The position numbers were made by a program, and so were the translations under genes. Shown in pieces: positions 14,301-25,625 of a stretch of 64,000 bases of DNA. Source of the DNA: Trichaptum fuscoviolaceum (taxonomy: Eukaryota; Basidiomycota; Agaricomycetes; Hymenochaetales; Trichaptaceae). Below the pieces are notes generated by a model, which was not told the origin of the DNA, did not search any database, and worked only from the letters and a program-made list of their open reading frames with translations. Positions within the stretch are counted from its first letter, which is position 1, and every line of letters starts with the position of its first letter. Where the stretch lies: contig CAJSYZ010000005.1 in NCBI GenBank assembly GCA_910574455.1, positions 2,728,001 through 2,792,000 of the forward strand. The letters are read 5' to 3'.

Positions 14301-15458
14301 GGAGGAGTACATCCATTCATAAGAAGTCCAAGAATCCGAGAACTCGGGAATCCTCAACTTTACGAGGGGACACCAGAAACATAGTTATTGAGGAGTACGT
14401 ATGAACTCAGCTTATTGAGAAGAGACGATTGGTTTAGTGACGTCTGTGGTAAGATTAAGCACCCTTCTCTTCCCGCAGCAAAGATCGAACAATCCCAAGG
14501 CCCCACACAGGCTTCATTATTCGATTGAATGGTAGCCACAGGAGCTAAGAATGGGCAAGTTCATGCAAAGCGTGAACTTCACGGCGTCATGAGAAAGAGT
14601 GATGTATATACTGTGTTCATGCAGAAAGTCGGAACATGGTATGATGCACCAGTTGCCGCTCGGTATGCACCCAGGTCTGAGTAGGAGGTCACATCTTCCC
14701 ACAGACATATGCACCCACCTTAGATAAAGATGATTAAGAACATGCGCCGGATTCCGAGTGATACTTGTGGCTTTGATTGAGTTGCCCTTGAGATCGGGGT
14801 TGACGGCGCAGTGTATACAGAAAGTAAATCTCTTGGGATGCGTAGGTGACGCTGAGATAACGCTATCAACCAAGTCCCCGAGTTCTGTCATAGCTGTAGA
14901 TCTGGGATTTGAGAATAACGGTCAAGACTTCATGCACTCCCTAGGTACTCAAGACTCACCGACCAATTTCGCTTTCAGATCCTTAACTGTAGTGGCGGGA
15001 GTAGTGCAGTGAGGACGTAGCGTTTCTTCTACCTTGGGACGTCCATCCGAGCAGACAGGAACGTTTTAAACATATTGTGGCGATAGTCGATTCGATTCTT
15101 GTGAGAGTCAAAGGCACCTTCGCATCATCGTGTACCAGAGGCATTCCATACCTTCCCGCAACGCAGCTACGGGAGACAAATTCCTTGGAAGGTTTAATAG
15201 GACAAAATATGGATGTCTTGCTCGGGAGAGTGAAACATGATATAGCGTCCTCAACCTGCCAGATGGCGTAAAAACAACCTATTTTACGCTCACGTGCCTT
15301 GAAGTTTGACGCGTCGAAACGCGTCCTCTTTGATCGTGTTTGTCGGTGGCGTTGTAATCCAACCGCAGTTTCTCTAGTAAAGCATTCAACGACATTCACT
15401 GCTCTATGAACACCAAACACACTAACACTCATAAGTAAGACGACAATTCTACGACAAC
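11309..15458. other. Gene-poor 4-kb stretch
   Basis: No gene could be supported. Open frames are short, isolated and lack family motifs. Minus-strand frames between about 14.5 and 15.3 kb look weakly coding-like but cannot be spliced into a convincing model. The last few hundred bases are the chitin synthase promoter. Confidence 0.4.
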
Positions 15459-18400
15459 ATGAAGCGAAAGCCAGCTCCTGCACTTGGCCACACCACACCG
15501 CGCAACGATCAAGCCTCAACAAGCAATGCCAATACGAACCGAACGAGCACACCGCAAAGAAACGCACCACCCCAAGGGCAGATAGTGAGGGAGCAAATGA
15601 CATTTGACGACATCGACAAAGCGATAGCGGAGATGGAGTATCAGTTCCTTGGTAAAGGACAGACGAGCACACCTAGCAAACCGCAGCCTAGCCAGGCTAT
15701 CCCTGCTATGTCCACGCCTCCCAGACCACCTAGCTTACCGCGACCCCCTTCTGCACACAATGCGCCTTTCATTGGGAATCATCGAGGACAAACTGAGCAG
15801 GAGACACAGAGGGGAACTACGAGCTTCACGCCCGCACCGCCAGTCGTGTCTCGAGCACCAATCCTACCAACCATCAATTCTGGCGAAGCTTTGGACTGGG
15901 ACTATCCGGATTTTGATTCTGCTGAGGAGACAGACCCATTCTCAGATAACGCAGGTGTTGCGCCATTGAACCCTTACTCTGGTGTGTCAACTGGTTATAC
16001 TCCCCAGCCTTTACCACCTCCACCCGCCGACCGGCTTGGTGGCCAGAGTGATTATTCACGTATGCAAACACCCTATTCTCAATTTGGAGGAGATCCATAC
16101 TCGCGACCTAACTCTTCATTCACGCATCATGATCCATCCCAAACTTCACAAGACTACATTCAAACAGACGGCCGAGGCCATTCGCTAAGTCCTCAAAGGC
16201 CCTATTCCTCAGCAAGTTATCAACTTCCTACACATTATGACGGCCAGGGGGAGGTGATTGCGGATCACTTTCAACACGACACAGAAGCATATTCTAGTGG
16301 GATATACTCTCGTCCGGGACAACGGCAAATGCGATCGCGCTCTGCGACGCCGATGGGTGACGACGAGTATTCTGGCTATGCTAATAGGAGCGCTGAATAC
16401 AGTACCACCGCTCTGGATCATGACCCAGAAAAGGGTGGATATGGCTACGACATTCAATCACAATATGTGCTCGTCGAGGAGGAAGGTGACTACAATGAGA
16501 AGACCCCCGCCTCTGAATATCCGAAAACTCCTGTCGACACACATCATTATGGTCCGGCACCCGTTGGGAGGGTCACCCGGCGACACAAACAGAAGAAGCA
16601 AATTCAGCTCACGAACGGTAACCTTGTCGTGAACCTGCCTATTCCGAGCAAGCTTATTTTGCCGCTGAGAAGGGAGGAAGAAATGATGCACACGCGATAC
16701 ACTGCAGTCACCTGCGACCCGGATGATTTTGCGAAGAGCAACTTCTTCCTCCGGCAGAATGAGCTCGGGCGGACCACGGAGATGTTCATTGTCATAACTA
16801 TGTATAATGTCAGTTGCTGCCCCTCTATCTTTGCATGATCCGCTGACGTGCGTTTCAGGAAGACGAGATTCTGTTTTGTCGTACTCTTCATGGAGTCATG
16901 CGTAATATCTCCCACTTGTGTACCCGGAAGAACTCCCAAACTTGGGGTCAAGACGCTTGGAAGAAAGTCGTAGTATGCATCGTCGCAGATGGTCGCAAGA
17001 AAATACATGCTCGTGTCCTAAGCTGTTTGGCAGCACTCGGAGTTTACCAGAAGAACGATTACATGAAGAATGCAATTGCGAATAAGCCTGTGACGGCACA
17101 CTTGTTTGAATACACCACGTCATTCGGTTTAGACGAGAATCTGCACTTTAGGTATCCAGACAAGGGTATTGTGCCGACACAGATTATATTCTGTCTGAAG
17201 GAAAAGAATCAAAAGAAAATCAATAGCCACCGATGGTTTTTCAATGCGTTTGCCCCCCTGTTAAAGGTGAGCAGAATGAAAGATGTAATATCTGGCTCCG
17301 CTGAATGGCTTGTTAGCCCAACGTTTGCGTCTTGCTTGATGTTGGGACACGTCCAGGTCCCAAGAGTCTCTATTATCTTTGGAAGACTTTCGATCTCAAC
17401 TCGAATGTTGGTGGTGCATGTGGTGAAATTGCGGCGTATAAAGGCAGACGATGGATAGAGCTTCTAAATCCTCTTGGTACATATTTATTTTTTATCCCCA
17501 TGTGCGATAACTTATTGGTATCCGCTTTTCATTCGCAGTGGCTTCGCAAAACTTTGAATACAAGATGTCGAACATCTTGGACAAGCCAACTGAGTCGCTT
17601 TTCGGATATATCAGTGTCCTGGTATGTCCCTCTTGTGAATATCTGTATGAACACCAACAACAAGACACTGACCTTTCCGAAGCCTGGTGCCTTCTCTGCT
17701 TATAGGTATATCGCGCTCCAAAATAACAAACAGGGTGTCGGTCCCTTGGCGTCGTACTTCAAGGGTGAAGTTCTCCATGGCCGGGATACAGACATTTTCA
17801 CGTCGAACATGTGTAAGGCTCTTCTTTTATCACACACCTGGACACCAACTGAAAATTATCATTGCAGATCTTGCTGAAGATGTAAGCTTATTCATCTCCA
17901 AGCTAAGTCATCTCTGATTGAACCCGTGTAGCGTATCCTCTGCTTCGAGCTTGTAGCAAAGGAGAAGTCAGATTGGTGAGTCTCATGAACTCGCTAGATT
18001 GGAGATTGAAAGGGTATAAACTTGCCTTCGCATAGGGTTTTGCGATACGTAAAACGAGCAGTTGGAGAGACGGATGTTCCCGACGCCCTTCCCGAGTTCA
18101 TAAGTCAAAGACGACGATGGCTTAATGGTTCCTTCTTTGCTGCAGTATACGCAGTAGCCCACGCCAAACAGATACTCCGCTCCGGACACGCGACAGGTCG
18201 TAAAGTCGTTCTTATGTTGGAGACCGTCTACAATGTCATCAATCTTATATTTTCTTGGTTCGCTATCGTACGTTGTCTTTTCGGTTTCCGTCTGATGTAT
18301 GCTGAAATGTGCCCTTATTTACTTTGCTATTCAGGGAAACTTCTATTTATTCTTTGTGAGTCATGCATCTTTCTGCAATCATTGAAACTATGGTTTAACC

Positions 18401-19714
18401 AATTCACCAGATCATTATAACCTCCTCTCTGAACGACCCATCTTTTGGAATTCCTGTAATAAAATATTTCAATTCCATCATCCAAGTAAGAACCCAGTAT
18501 GTCTTTATTTGTGCTCCACTGACATCTTTCAGTACATATATGCATCGCTGGTTGTCGGGTGTTTCTTGTTCTCTATGGGCAATAAACCGAAAGCGTAAGC
18601 AAACGGTCATGGTTGCCTGTGTACAACTCTAACAATCTATTTATCTTGCAGAGCACCTTGGAAATACAAACTCTCGGCCATATTCTTCGCAGTCCTGAAT
18701 ATTTATGCCATCATTTGTGCCGGAATAAGTGCGAAACAGGCTGCCAGTCAAGGTGGAGCGATTTATTCTGTCATGATGTTCAGCATCATCATAACATACG
18801 GAGGTCCGGAAGTTCACTGTATGTGCAGAAGAGCTGTACTAACAAACAGCACATGCAGTCTATCTCTTCTCGAGCTGTTTAGCCTTTGACCCGTGGCATA
18901 TGATCACAAGCTTCGTTCCATACATGCTTCTATCACCAACATATGTCAATATCCTCAACATGTAAGCTCGCGTCGTCATAACTTCCCGCTCACATCTTTG
19001 CTTATTACCTGTGGCGCAGATTCGCTTTCTCGAACCTCGATGATGTGCGCTTAATTCAGCGTTCGATTCCGATACGTTTCCACTAACGCTCATTCTATAG
19101 ATCTCTTGGGGTACCAAACAAGACGACACTGTAGACACAGATTTGGGTGCCGTTATGCCAAACAGCGAGTCGCAGATTGTTGTTGAAACATCAACCGAAC
19201 CCTCCGATGTAAATGAAATGTATGTCGAAGCGCTCGGAGACTTGAGGGCGAGGAACCAGCCTGTGAACAAACCCAATAAACCTCCGTCTGATGCCGAGAA
19301 AGAGCAACAGGCTAAGGACTACTACGCGAATGTTCGGACGAATGTAAGGATTGCTGTTACATCCTTTGCTTGTGCTTGTCATTGACCAAATCGATGATTA
19401 GGTCTTGCTTCTTTGGGTTCTTTCAAACGTGCGACCTCTCTAATCACTCCTTTTCGTCCCCTAACTAAAGTATCCATATGTAGGGCTTGTTGTTGCTTGC
19501 GATCCTAAGCGTGGGAGACCCCGGATCGACATTCAGTGAAGGCCTGAATGTCACAAAGGTCTATATGACGTTTATTTTGGCCTTTGTCGGCATAACGAAC
19601 ATTATCGTAAGTTGTTTAGTTGGTTCTCTTCTCTGGCTGTTCGTTAAAGTGGCACATTCACAGCGGTTCACTGGCTCGACCATATACATGATTTGGTATG
19701 GCATTGCTGGATAG
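15459..19714 (+). CDS. Chitin synthase, division 1 (class I-III type)
   Basis: Membrane glycosyltransferase (GT2) polymerising UDP-GlcNAc into cell-wall chitin. Seventeen exons: 15459-16808, 16859-17266, 17317-17476, 17539-17621, 17683-17812, 17868-17881, 17932-17975, 18036-18267, 18335-18355, 18411-18485, 18533-18594, 18652-18803, 18859-18961, 19020-19044, 19101-19343, 19484-19606, 19664-19714; 3276 nt, 1091 aa. Residues 1-370 are disordered (Pro, Ser, Gln, Tyr rich). The chitin synthase 1 N-terminal region then leads into [17 protein letters not shown] near residue 450, the DVGTRPG acceptor loop, [21 protein letters not shown], and the signature QRRRW near residue 755. Several C-terminal membrane segments follow. 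Exons of 14, 21 and 25 nt make this gene easy to mis-annotate. Which of classes I-III is not decided. Its stop lies 255 bp from the stop of the convergent Taspase-like gene. Confidence 0.95.
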
Positions 19715-19969
19715 ATGGCATGAAACAGGATTTCAAGGACTTGTACATATAGTTGCTGTGGTAAATATAGATGCTATCTTTCCGTCTCAATCTACAAACC
19801 ATTTCACATTCGGCTTATGGCAGCTATTTACAAGGCATCCAACTCTCGAGGCGAGAATCAAAGGTACGGTACCTGTGGGTCTTCGAACCCATTCGACAAT
19901 ATCAATGGGCCTATGTGAGCCTCATGATAAAAGAATGGGAACGGTATCCGGAGGAAGTGGTGAAGGCTA

Positions 19970-21691
19970 TCAGTCTCGAGTCAATGGTAACATGGTGATG
20001 TATACTCGCGAGCTGCTTTCAGCGTTGCGGGCGCGAGAAACGTTGCTCGGCTGTCTCAATATCAAGGCCTTCGGTTTCCAATTGCACATGAGCTGTGAGA
20101 CGCAAGAACAGCGTGAAGACAGGAGGGCATACCCGTGGCTTTGGATCATATGAAGAAGCGTAAGCAATTGCCATGCTTGCTGTGGTGAATGCACACCAGA
20201 GTCTGACTGCCAGATCTGGTATCATTATTCTAAGAAGTAAGGCAGGAATAATGATCTTACTAGTGTCAACGTTCTTGTCGTTTTGTCGTTCCCTCGTGAG
20301 GACCAATGCTCCAGCACATGCTTCCTCTTCGCCGCGTTGTGCACATGAAGCTGAGATACACGAAGGTCATACACTGACAACATATATGAGGAACAGAAGA
20401 CAACCGTCGTACTGCAAAATCGCTCCAGCGTCTCCTGGATGATTTCGTGCGCATTTTCAGGCGTTGCGAATAGTGTTTCGCTCAGCGTTCGAGCAAGGTC
20501 TGCACGCATAATTTGTTCGCCAGTACCTAATCAAGGATAACGCATTAATTGCGTAGTCATTCTTGGACTATATACGTTTTACCTGAGACGCTGCACGCAA
20601 CGCCGAACGATCCTCCGAGAGGAGAGCGCGCATATGCGCCCGCCCCGAAGATAGCTGCCTAATCAATGAAGCATGGAGTTTAGAAAGACGGTAGGGAATA
20701 GGGAGGGAGTTTACCTCTCCTATGCGACCAGGATACTTTAGGAGAAGCCCACCACTGCAATTCGACACCATCAGTAAGCCCTGCCGCAATTCAATTTGAC
20801 ACAACTTAAGAGAGCAGCATGATGACCTTGAAACGCCCGCAGCTAAGTCGCCCGCCTCGTCGCATGCGATTGCTCCGACTGTGTCTTCCAGATGCGACTG
20901 TCCGTTGGGCAGACTGGAAGAATCTGCAGAAGGAGTGGCATTTTGAAGCCGTGCCTTCCATTTCGCCCATTCGGAATGCGCTTTATCAGATATTAGACTC
21001 GCTGGATCGATCATGTTCAGCCCACGCTCGGCAGCGAACAAGGAGGCACCTTGGCTGGCAAGAGTCCTATTAATACGCAAAATGAGAATCCATTCGCGGA
21101 TTGAAGAAAAAGCTCTCAGCACTGACAAAGGAGGAACTCGGCCCAAAGGCTGTGGCTCTCTTTGGATTTGAAGAATAGCTTTGGCTAATCGGATGGGATT
21201 TTTTATTCCTGATATAGTTGAAGATTTAGACATTAAGATACAGATCACGACGATAGGCACCTTGGACGGCGCCTACGCCCCCGAAGGCCCCTGTGGCTCC
21301 ATCCATGATAGACGAATCGCATTCAACTTGGCCATCGATCGTCAAGTTAGAGCCGTAGCCTATCTTCGAGACATGTTAAGAATGGCTTGGAAATGACGGA
21401 AGCTATTCGAGGCCATTGCTACAGACCAGCGTTCAGACAGCCATCGTCTTCCATGACTACAATAGACTCTTCAACAGCTTGTAGAGCTGAGAATATACCA
21501 GTAGCGCAAGCGTTTGTGCAGGCCCTTTCGAATAATTACAACGGTAGATTGTTCCAGTAAGACCAGAGTTTTCACGGAAGACATAGTATTATTCACTGGC
21601 GAAGTGCGTGCTTTACTGGTTTCTCGGACGATGGGCTGTGAAAGCCCGCACCTCCATGCACAGCAACGATCCAAGGCTTCGTCCCATACAT
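19970..21691 (-). CDS. Taspase1-like threonine aspartase (Ntn-hydrolase, asparaginase-2 family)
   Basis: Predicted N-terminal-nucleophile hydrolase made as a proenzyme that self-cleaves before a threonine. Exons (minus) 21691-21597, 21524-21427, 21359-21261, 21208-21127, 21066-20827, 20754-20715, 20658-20583, 20526-20413, 20206-20133, 20092-19970; 1041 nt, 346 aa. It starts MYGTKPWIVAVHGGAGFH, typical of the family. NAGYGSNLT and MDGATGAFGGVGAV follow. The cleavage site is in HLEDTVGAIACDEAG, with Thr187 as the expected nucleophile after Asp186. SSGGLLLKYPGRIGEAAIFGAG then matches the Taspase1 subgroup better than plant or bacterial asparaginases, as does RLWCAFTTASMAIAY near the C-terminus. 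Substrates in fungi are unknown. Alternative reading: a general isoaspartyl peptidase. Ten exons all hold frame. Confidence 0.88.
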
Positions 21692-21931
21692 AAAGATTAT
21701 TTGTGAATGTGAAGAAGCTTGATGAAGTTTCGTTGTGAGGCGTTCAAGGTGAAAAGCAACTCGTACAAAGTATGTACTATTCTCTGCCAGTGACTCAGGA
21801 TATCATGCCACGTGTGTGTCCGTCGGCTCCTATGAAGCCCGCATATACTGACTCTGCTCTGCTCCCCGCCATCATCAACCACCTATCTCTGCTCACCCTC
21901 CCCAGTTATCTTTATTTAACGCTTGTCTACT

Positions 21932-23426
21932 ATGTCTGCCACCAACATCGGAAATGAAGCTGAAGCGCAGCCGCCATTATCTAGCATTGGAAGTCCGGCA
22001 ACAGTCATCAACCCGGTTCCTATGTCTTTCCCTCAAATTCTCAGGAATTCTAGGCTTTCAGACCGTTTTGCCTATCTACGAGGAGAAAATACGAGCAGAA
22101 GTCTTCGGAACACATCTCTGGTAGCGAAGAGAGTGACCCGAGACGATCGGGAGGGAAAGCGGTGGATTCGGCGAAAGGAAAACGGTCCGTACACCTGTTT
22201 AGTGCAGATGAGCAGCTCAGCATATTCCTCTCCTTGCTATGCCACACAGCGCAATTTGTTGGAAACCCGCACGTTGTGCAAGCATCACGCCTAGACATGT
22301 CTATCGAGCCACCGTATGTTCAGCGTACTTTCCCGGAGCCGCTCCCGCGATACCTCCCACGTAACCTCTCCGCGCCTTCCCCGCAGCCGCCGCCCTTTGA
22401 TGCACACAGTGCAAATGCAGGGCGATATTCGCTGAGCATGAAGGGTGTAAGGAGAAATCTTAGGCAGCACGGTCCTCGTGCGCAATTGCTCGTACGAGAT
22501 GTTGAACACGAAGTTGTAGCTTGGCTGGTAGGCGGGACCATCCTTGCACCAGACGACGAAAGCGAGGTACTTCTTGGTGTCCCTGGACGTCCGATTGGCG
22601 ACGGAATATCCATCACGGAACTCTCGCGCACGCCCCTTCAGCTGGTCTGGGCTATTGAACAAGACGCATTTGCCCGGTACATCGTCCACTGCTGTGCTCG
22701 CTATCATAAAGTCGTCAGCTACAGTACGTTAACTATACTTTCTACATGCTCAATAAAATCGAATTAAAAACATGTTTTCATCACTCAGGTAAAGATGTCG
22801 ATGGTAGACGTCTCACTTACCTCCTCCGTCCGAACGTAACGCGTCCCGACTACATTGCCCGGGCGTCATTAGACACCCCACCCGCGACCGAGCTTTCGGA
22901 CTATTCTCTTGGCGTTCTCTCCGAATCCGACATTCTCTCCGTCGAAGAGAACGATGCCCTCTTATCAGACGCTATATCCGACAGCGAGCCGCCTCTGAGG
23001 TCATTGGCACAACGCCGACTTTCTTCCGTCTCAGAGAGGAATAGCGAGTTGGACAACGATATGACACCCCGTCCACTTCGCACGAATATAGCAAACACAG
23101 GCAGTCTTCAGCTCGTGCGAGAAGCGATAGGCGACGATGCAGACGATGATGAATCCATCGGTGGAGACGACTTATCTCAGAGCATACAGTCTCTCGACCT
23201 GAACGCCTCTGCTGTTATTCCAGAGCCTCCTATTAGGTACGCTGGTCCACAGATGGAGCGGACACCACTGAGGGACAGGCGGGGTATATCTCGGGCGGAG
23301 TCCTCACCTTCTCGATCACCACGCCCTTCATCTCGTAGAGTTACGCGTAGTCTCCGACCGCGAATGACTGGTAGACGACCAGTTCAACGCGTTGCACAAT
23401 CTTTCTATGATTATCTGTATTCATGA
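21932..23426 (+). CDS. R3H-like domain protein, acidic/Ser-rich tail
   Basis: Exons 21932-22184, 22250-22723, 22789-23426; 1365 nt, 454 aa. The middle part contains an Arg-x3-His arrangement, QDAFARYIVHCCARYHKVVSYS, joined across the second intron to KDVDGRRLTYLLRPNV. This resembles the R3H and R3H-associated single-strand nucleic-acid-binding modules of fungal proteins; I assign it by motif resemblance only. An upstream basic region (KRVTRDDREGKRWIRRKE) and a valine-rich segment (LLVRDVEHEVVAWLVGG) precede it. The last 150 residues are acidic and Ser-rich with a basic end (SSRRVTRSLRPRMTGRRPVQRV). Start ATG at 21932 sits in a pyrimidine-rich leader. Probable role in RNA or DNA binding; partner unknown. 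Confidence 0.75.
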
Positions 23427-23624
23427 TACATATGTAGCTATCTTAGAACTTCATTCTTGTCTTTATGTTGTAAGTAAAGCGTAACTTCCGATCCGTTTGA
23501 TAGACTGATAAGTACATGAATACACACAATGACAGTGGCACAATGGTTGAGAGTGTGAGAGAGACAGGGCGAACAAGTATAATCATACATTCACATTCAA
23601 AAGCGAGAAAAATGGAGAAACGTT

Positions 23625-25478
23625 TCAGATATCAAATCGTCTCGCCTCTAACCCAAACGAATCTGCAGACACTATTCTCCTCTCATCAAAAACCACAGTC
23701 CCTTGAGGTGTTCCCATAGGGATGTCTTCCCCCACATCCAAATTCATGTTCTCATCATGGGACGAAAGACTAATCTCATGATGGGCTTCTTGCACTTCCA
23801 CACCCCAAGCTTTCTCAAGATCCCAAACCCAGATACTACCGTCCGCGCCTAGGCTGACACATCTGCCGTCTGCCAGGGATAAAGCAACAACTGGGCCAGT
23901 GTGTCCGTATAACATACGGACGAATGTCATCCTTGGTGCGGAGGCGCTTGGGTTGTTCGTAAGTGGTAGGTGTAGGCGATAGAGCTGGAGCGCGCATGCA
24001 GTGCTCCCGAACTTGGAGTGCAAAAAGGATTTAGACGACGCAGCCAGCGGTAGGCGATCGGAAGGTGCAAGCACAACCCATTTTCCATCTGTTTGCGTAT
24101 CAGCAACCCGCGCGACTTTGCGGCCCCATTGCTCGCGCATGACGCGCAATGCCTTCTCGTCTATCCATCCAGAAGGGATATCCCAGGAACGGACCGTGCG
24201 CGACGACGTAACGCTGCATGGCTTAACCTCTTCATTATCTTCATTCAGAAATGACGACATGTGGGTATTCGAGGGTTGAGCAGGCGAAATATTGAGGACA
24301 GTGACCGCTGCACTCCAGTGATTAGGGAATACAGGCGCTGAGTATGCCATTATTAGTCTATAGCTCTGTGGACCCGGCGTCAAGACCATCGATGTTGGTG
24401 GGAAGGACGTGAACGAGGAGAGTGTCTGGGTGTGCACGATTGTGCTGTCCGATAAGTTATATAATGATAGGTGGAACGAATGGGAAAGTGTGACAAGCAA
24501 TGGATGATGGTAGGATGCCTGTCGTATCGGCGCCGTTCTCTCGCTTTTGCGACTCGGGAGAAAGCTTCCGATACGCTTGGATTGCTGTGGTGCGCTATGG
24601 TCTATACTGAAAACACTGAACTCCCCGGAGTCATAGAATACAACAAGGCGGAGAGCATGCTCAACCGCAGAAGGAGGGGATTGATCGAGTGTAAGCGTCG
24701 TTATGTAGGTTGGTGAGGTTGTCCTGTGTTTCCCCTCAAGAACATAAGGAGCCACTCCCTCACGGTGGAGATATATGGGAGGGGATGAGCTCCGGACGGT
24801 CGAAGAAGTGACTGTGATTGGGCCCGCAAGAATTGCGCATCTCGGTATTGGCGAGCCCGAATGACCTTGGTATAAAAGCGGCTCATTGAAGTGTTCTACG
24901 ACACAGTGACCTGAAGAATGGCACAACCCATCAATTGTAATCTTATGTGCCGTAGCAAACGAGAACATTACCTGTTCTCCAATTCGAGCTTATTCGGAAC
25001 ATCCATTTCCAGTCAATATGGTCGTCCTCCCTCGACCTATGGGGCAAAGGCTTCACTTCGCGACCATCATGCCTTGCTATGAAGCCCCGCGAACCCCTCA
25101 GTCTCAACCGCCCAAACTCCTGAATGAAATGCCTCTTCCACAACTGAAAACGTTCGATATCCTTTTCCAATGAACTTAGGTGACGAGAGTATATACCTGA
25201 TTGTCTGTTGCGAGCCGCGCCCAATGTCTATTAGTTTGCTGGATTGCGCATAGGTCTACCCATGACAGGTACGAGAAAATTACAAGAACTATTTCATCAG
25301 ATATTGACGTGTCAAAGTTTAAGACTGGTGTTGAGAGGACTATCTGTATTGCGTTTCTATGAAGTCGCTTAGCAGCCGGGAGAGGGGCGGGGGACAGTCG
25401 ATGTTTTGACATCGTCGTAGAGTCGGAAGATAAGACGCTCGGTAATCCGCTCACTCCTGCCAGTGCCACCAGTGGCAC
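23625..25478 (-). CDS. F-box protein with WD40-like C-terminus
   Basis: Likely substrate receptor of an SCF (Skp1-Cullin-F-box) ubiquitin ligase. Exons (minus) 25478-25197, 25143-24972, 24910-23625; 1740 nt, 579 aa. The F-box is near residues 57-105: SISDEIVLVIFSYLSWVDLC, AIQQTNRHWARLATDNQ, joined by the 53-nt first intron to LWKRHFIQEFG, which is the standard end of the F-box helix bundle. The second junction restores RTGHCVVEHF. The remainder is beta-rich with at least one clear WD repeat (MLYGHTGPVVALSLADGRCVSLGADGSIWVWDL, written here in part) near residue 500. Degenerate blades probably complete a propeller. An internal ATG (MSKHRLSP) about 22 codons downstream is an alternative start. 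Substrate unknown. Confidence 0.88.
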
Positions 25479-25625
25479 CGCTACGAGCGCGGCATTTGCC
25501 GGCGCCGATCAAGGATGAACTCCTTACTATGAAATTGTGCCGTAGAGCATTGAGAAAATCCGACAAAAGCTCTCGTTTAGTACTTTCATATATACAGCAG
25601 TGCATTAAAATGGAGGCCTCATATC

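Noticed and set aside
14517..15290. Coding-like minus-strand segments (for example NPDLKGNSIKATS, VHDDAKVPLTLTRI)
   Set aside because: Phases at candidate splice sites do not join and no family is recognised; at most a decayed gene.
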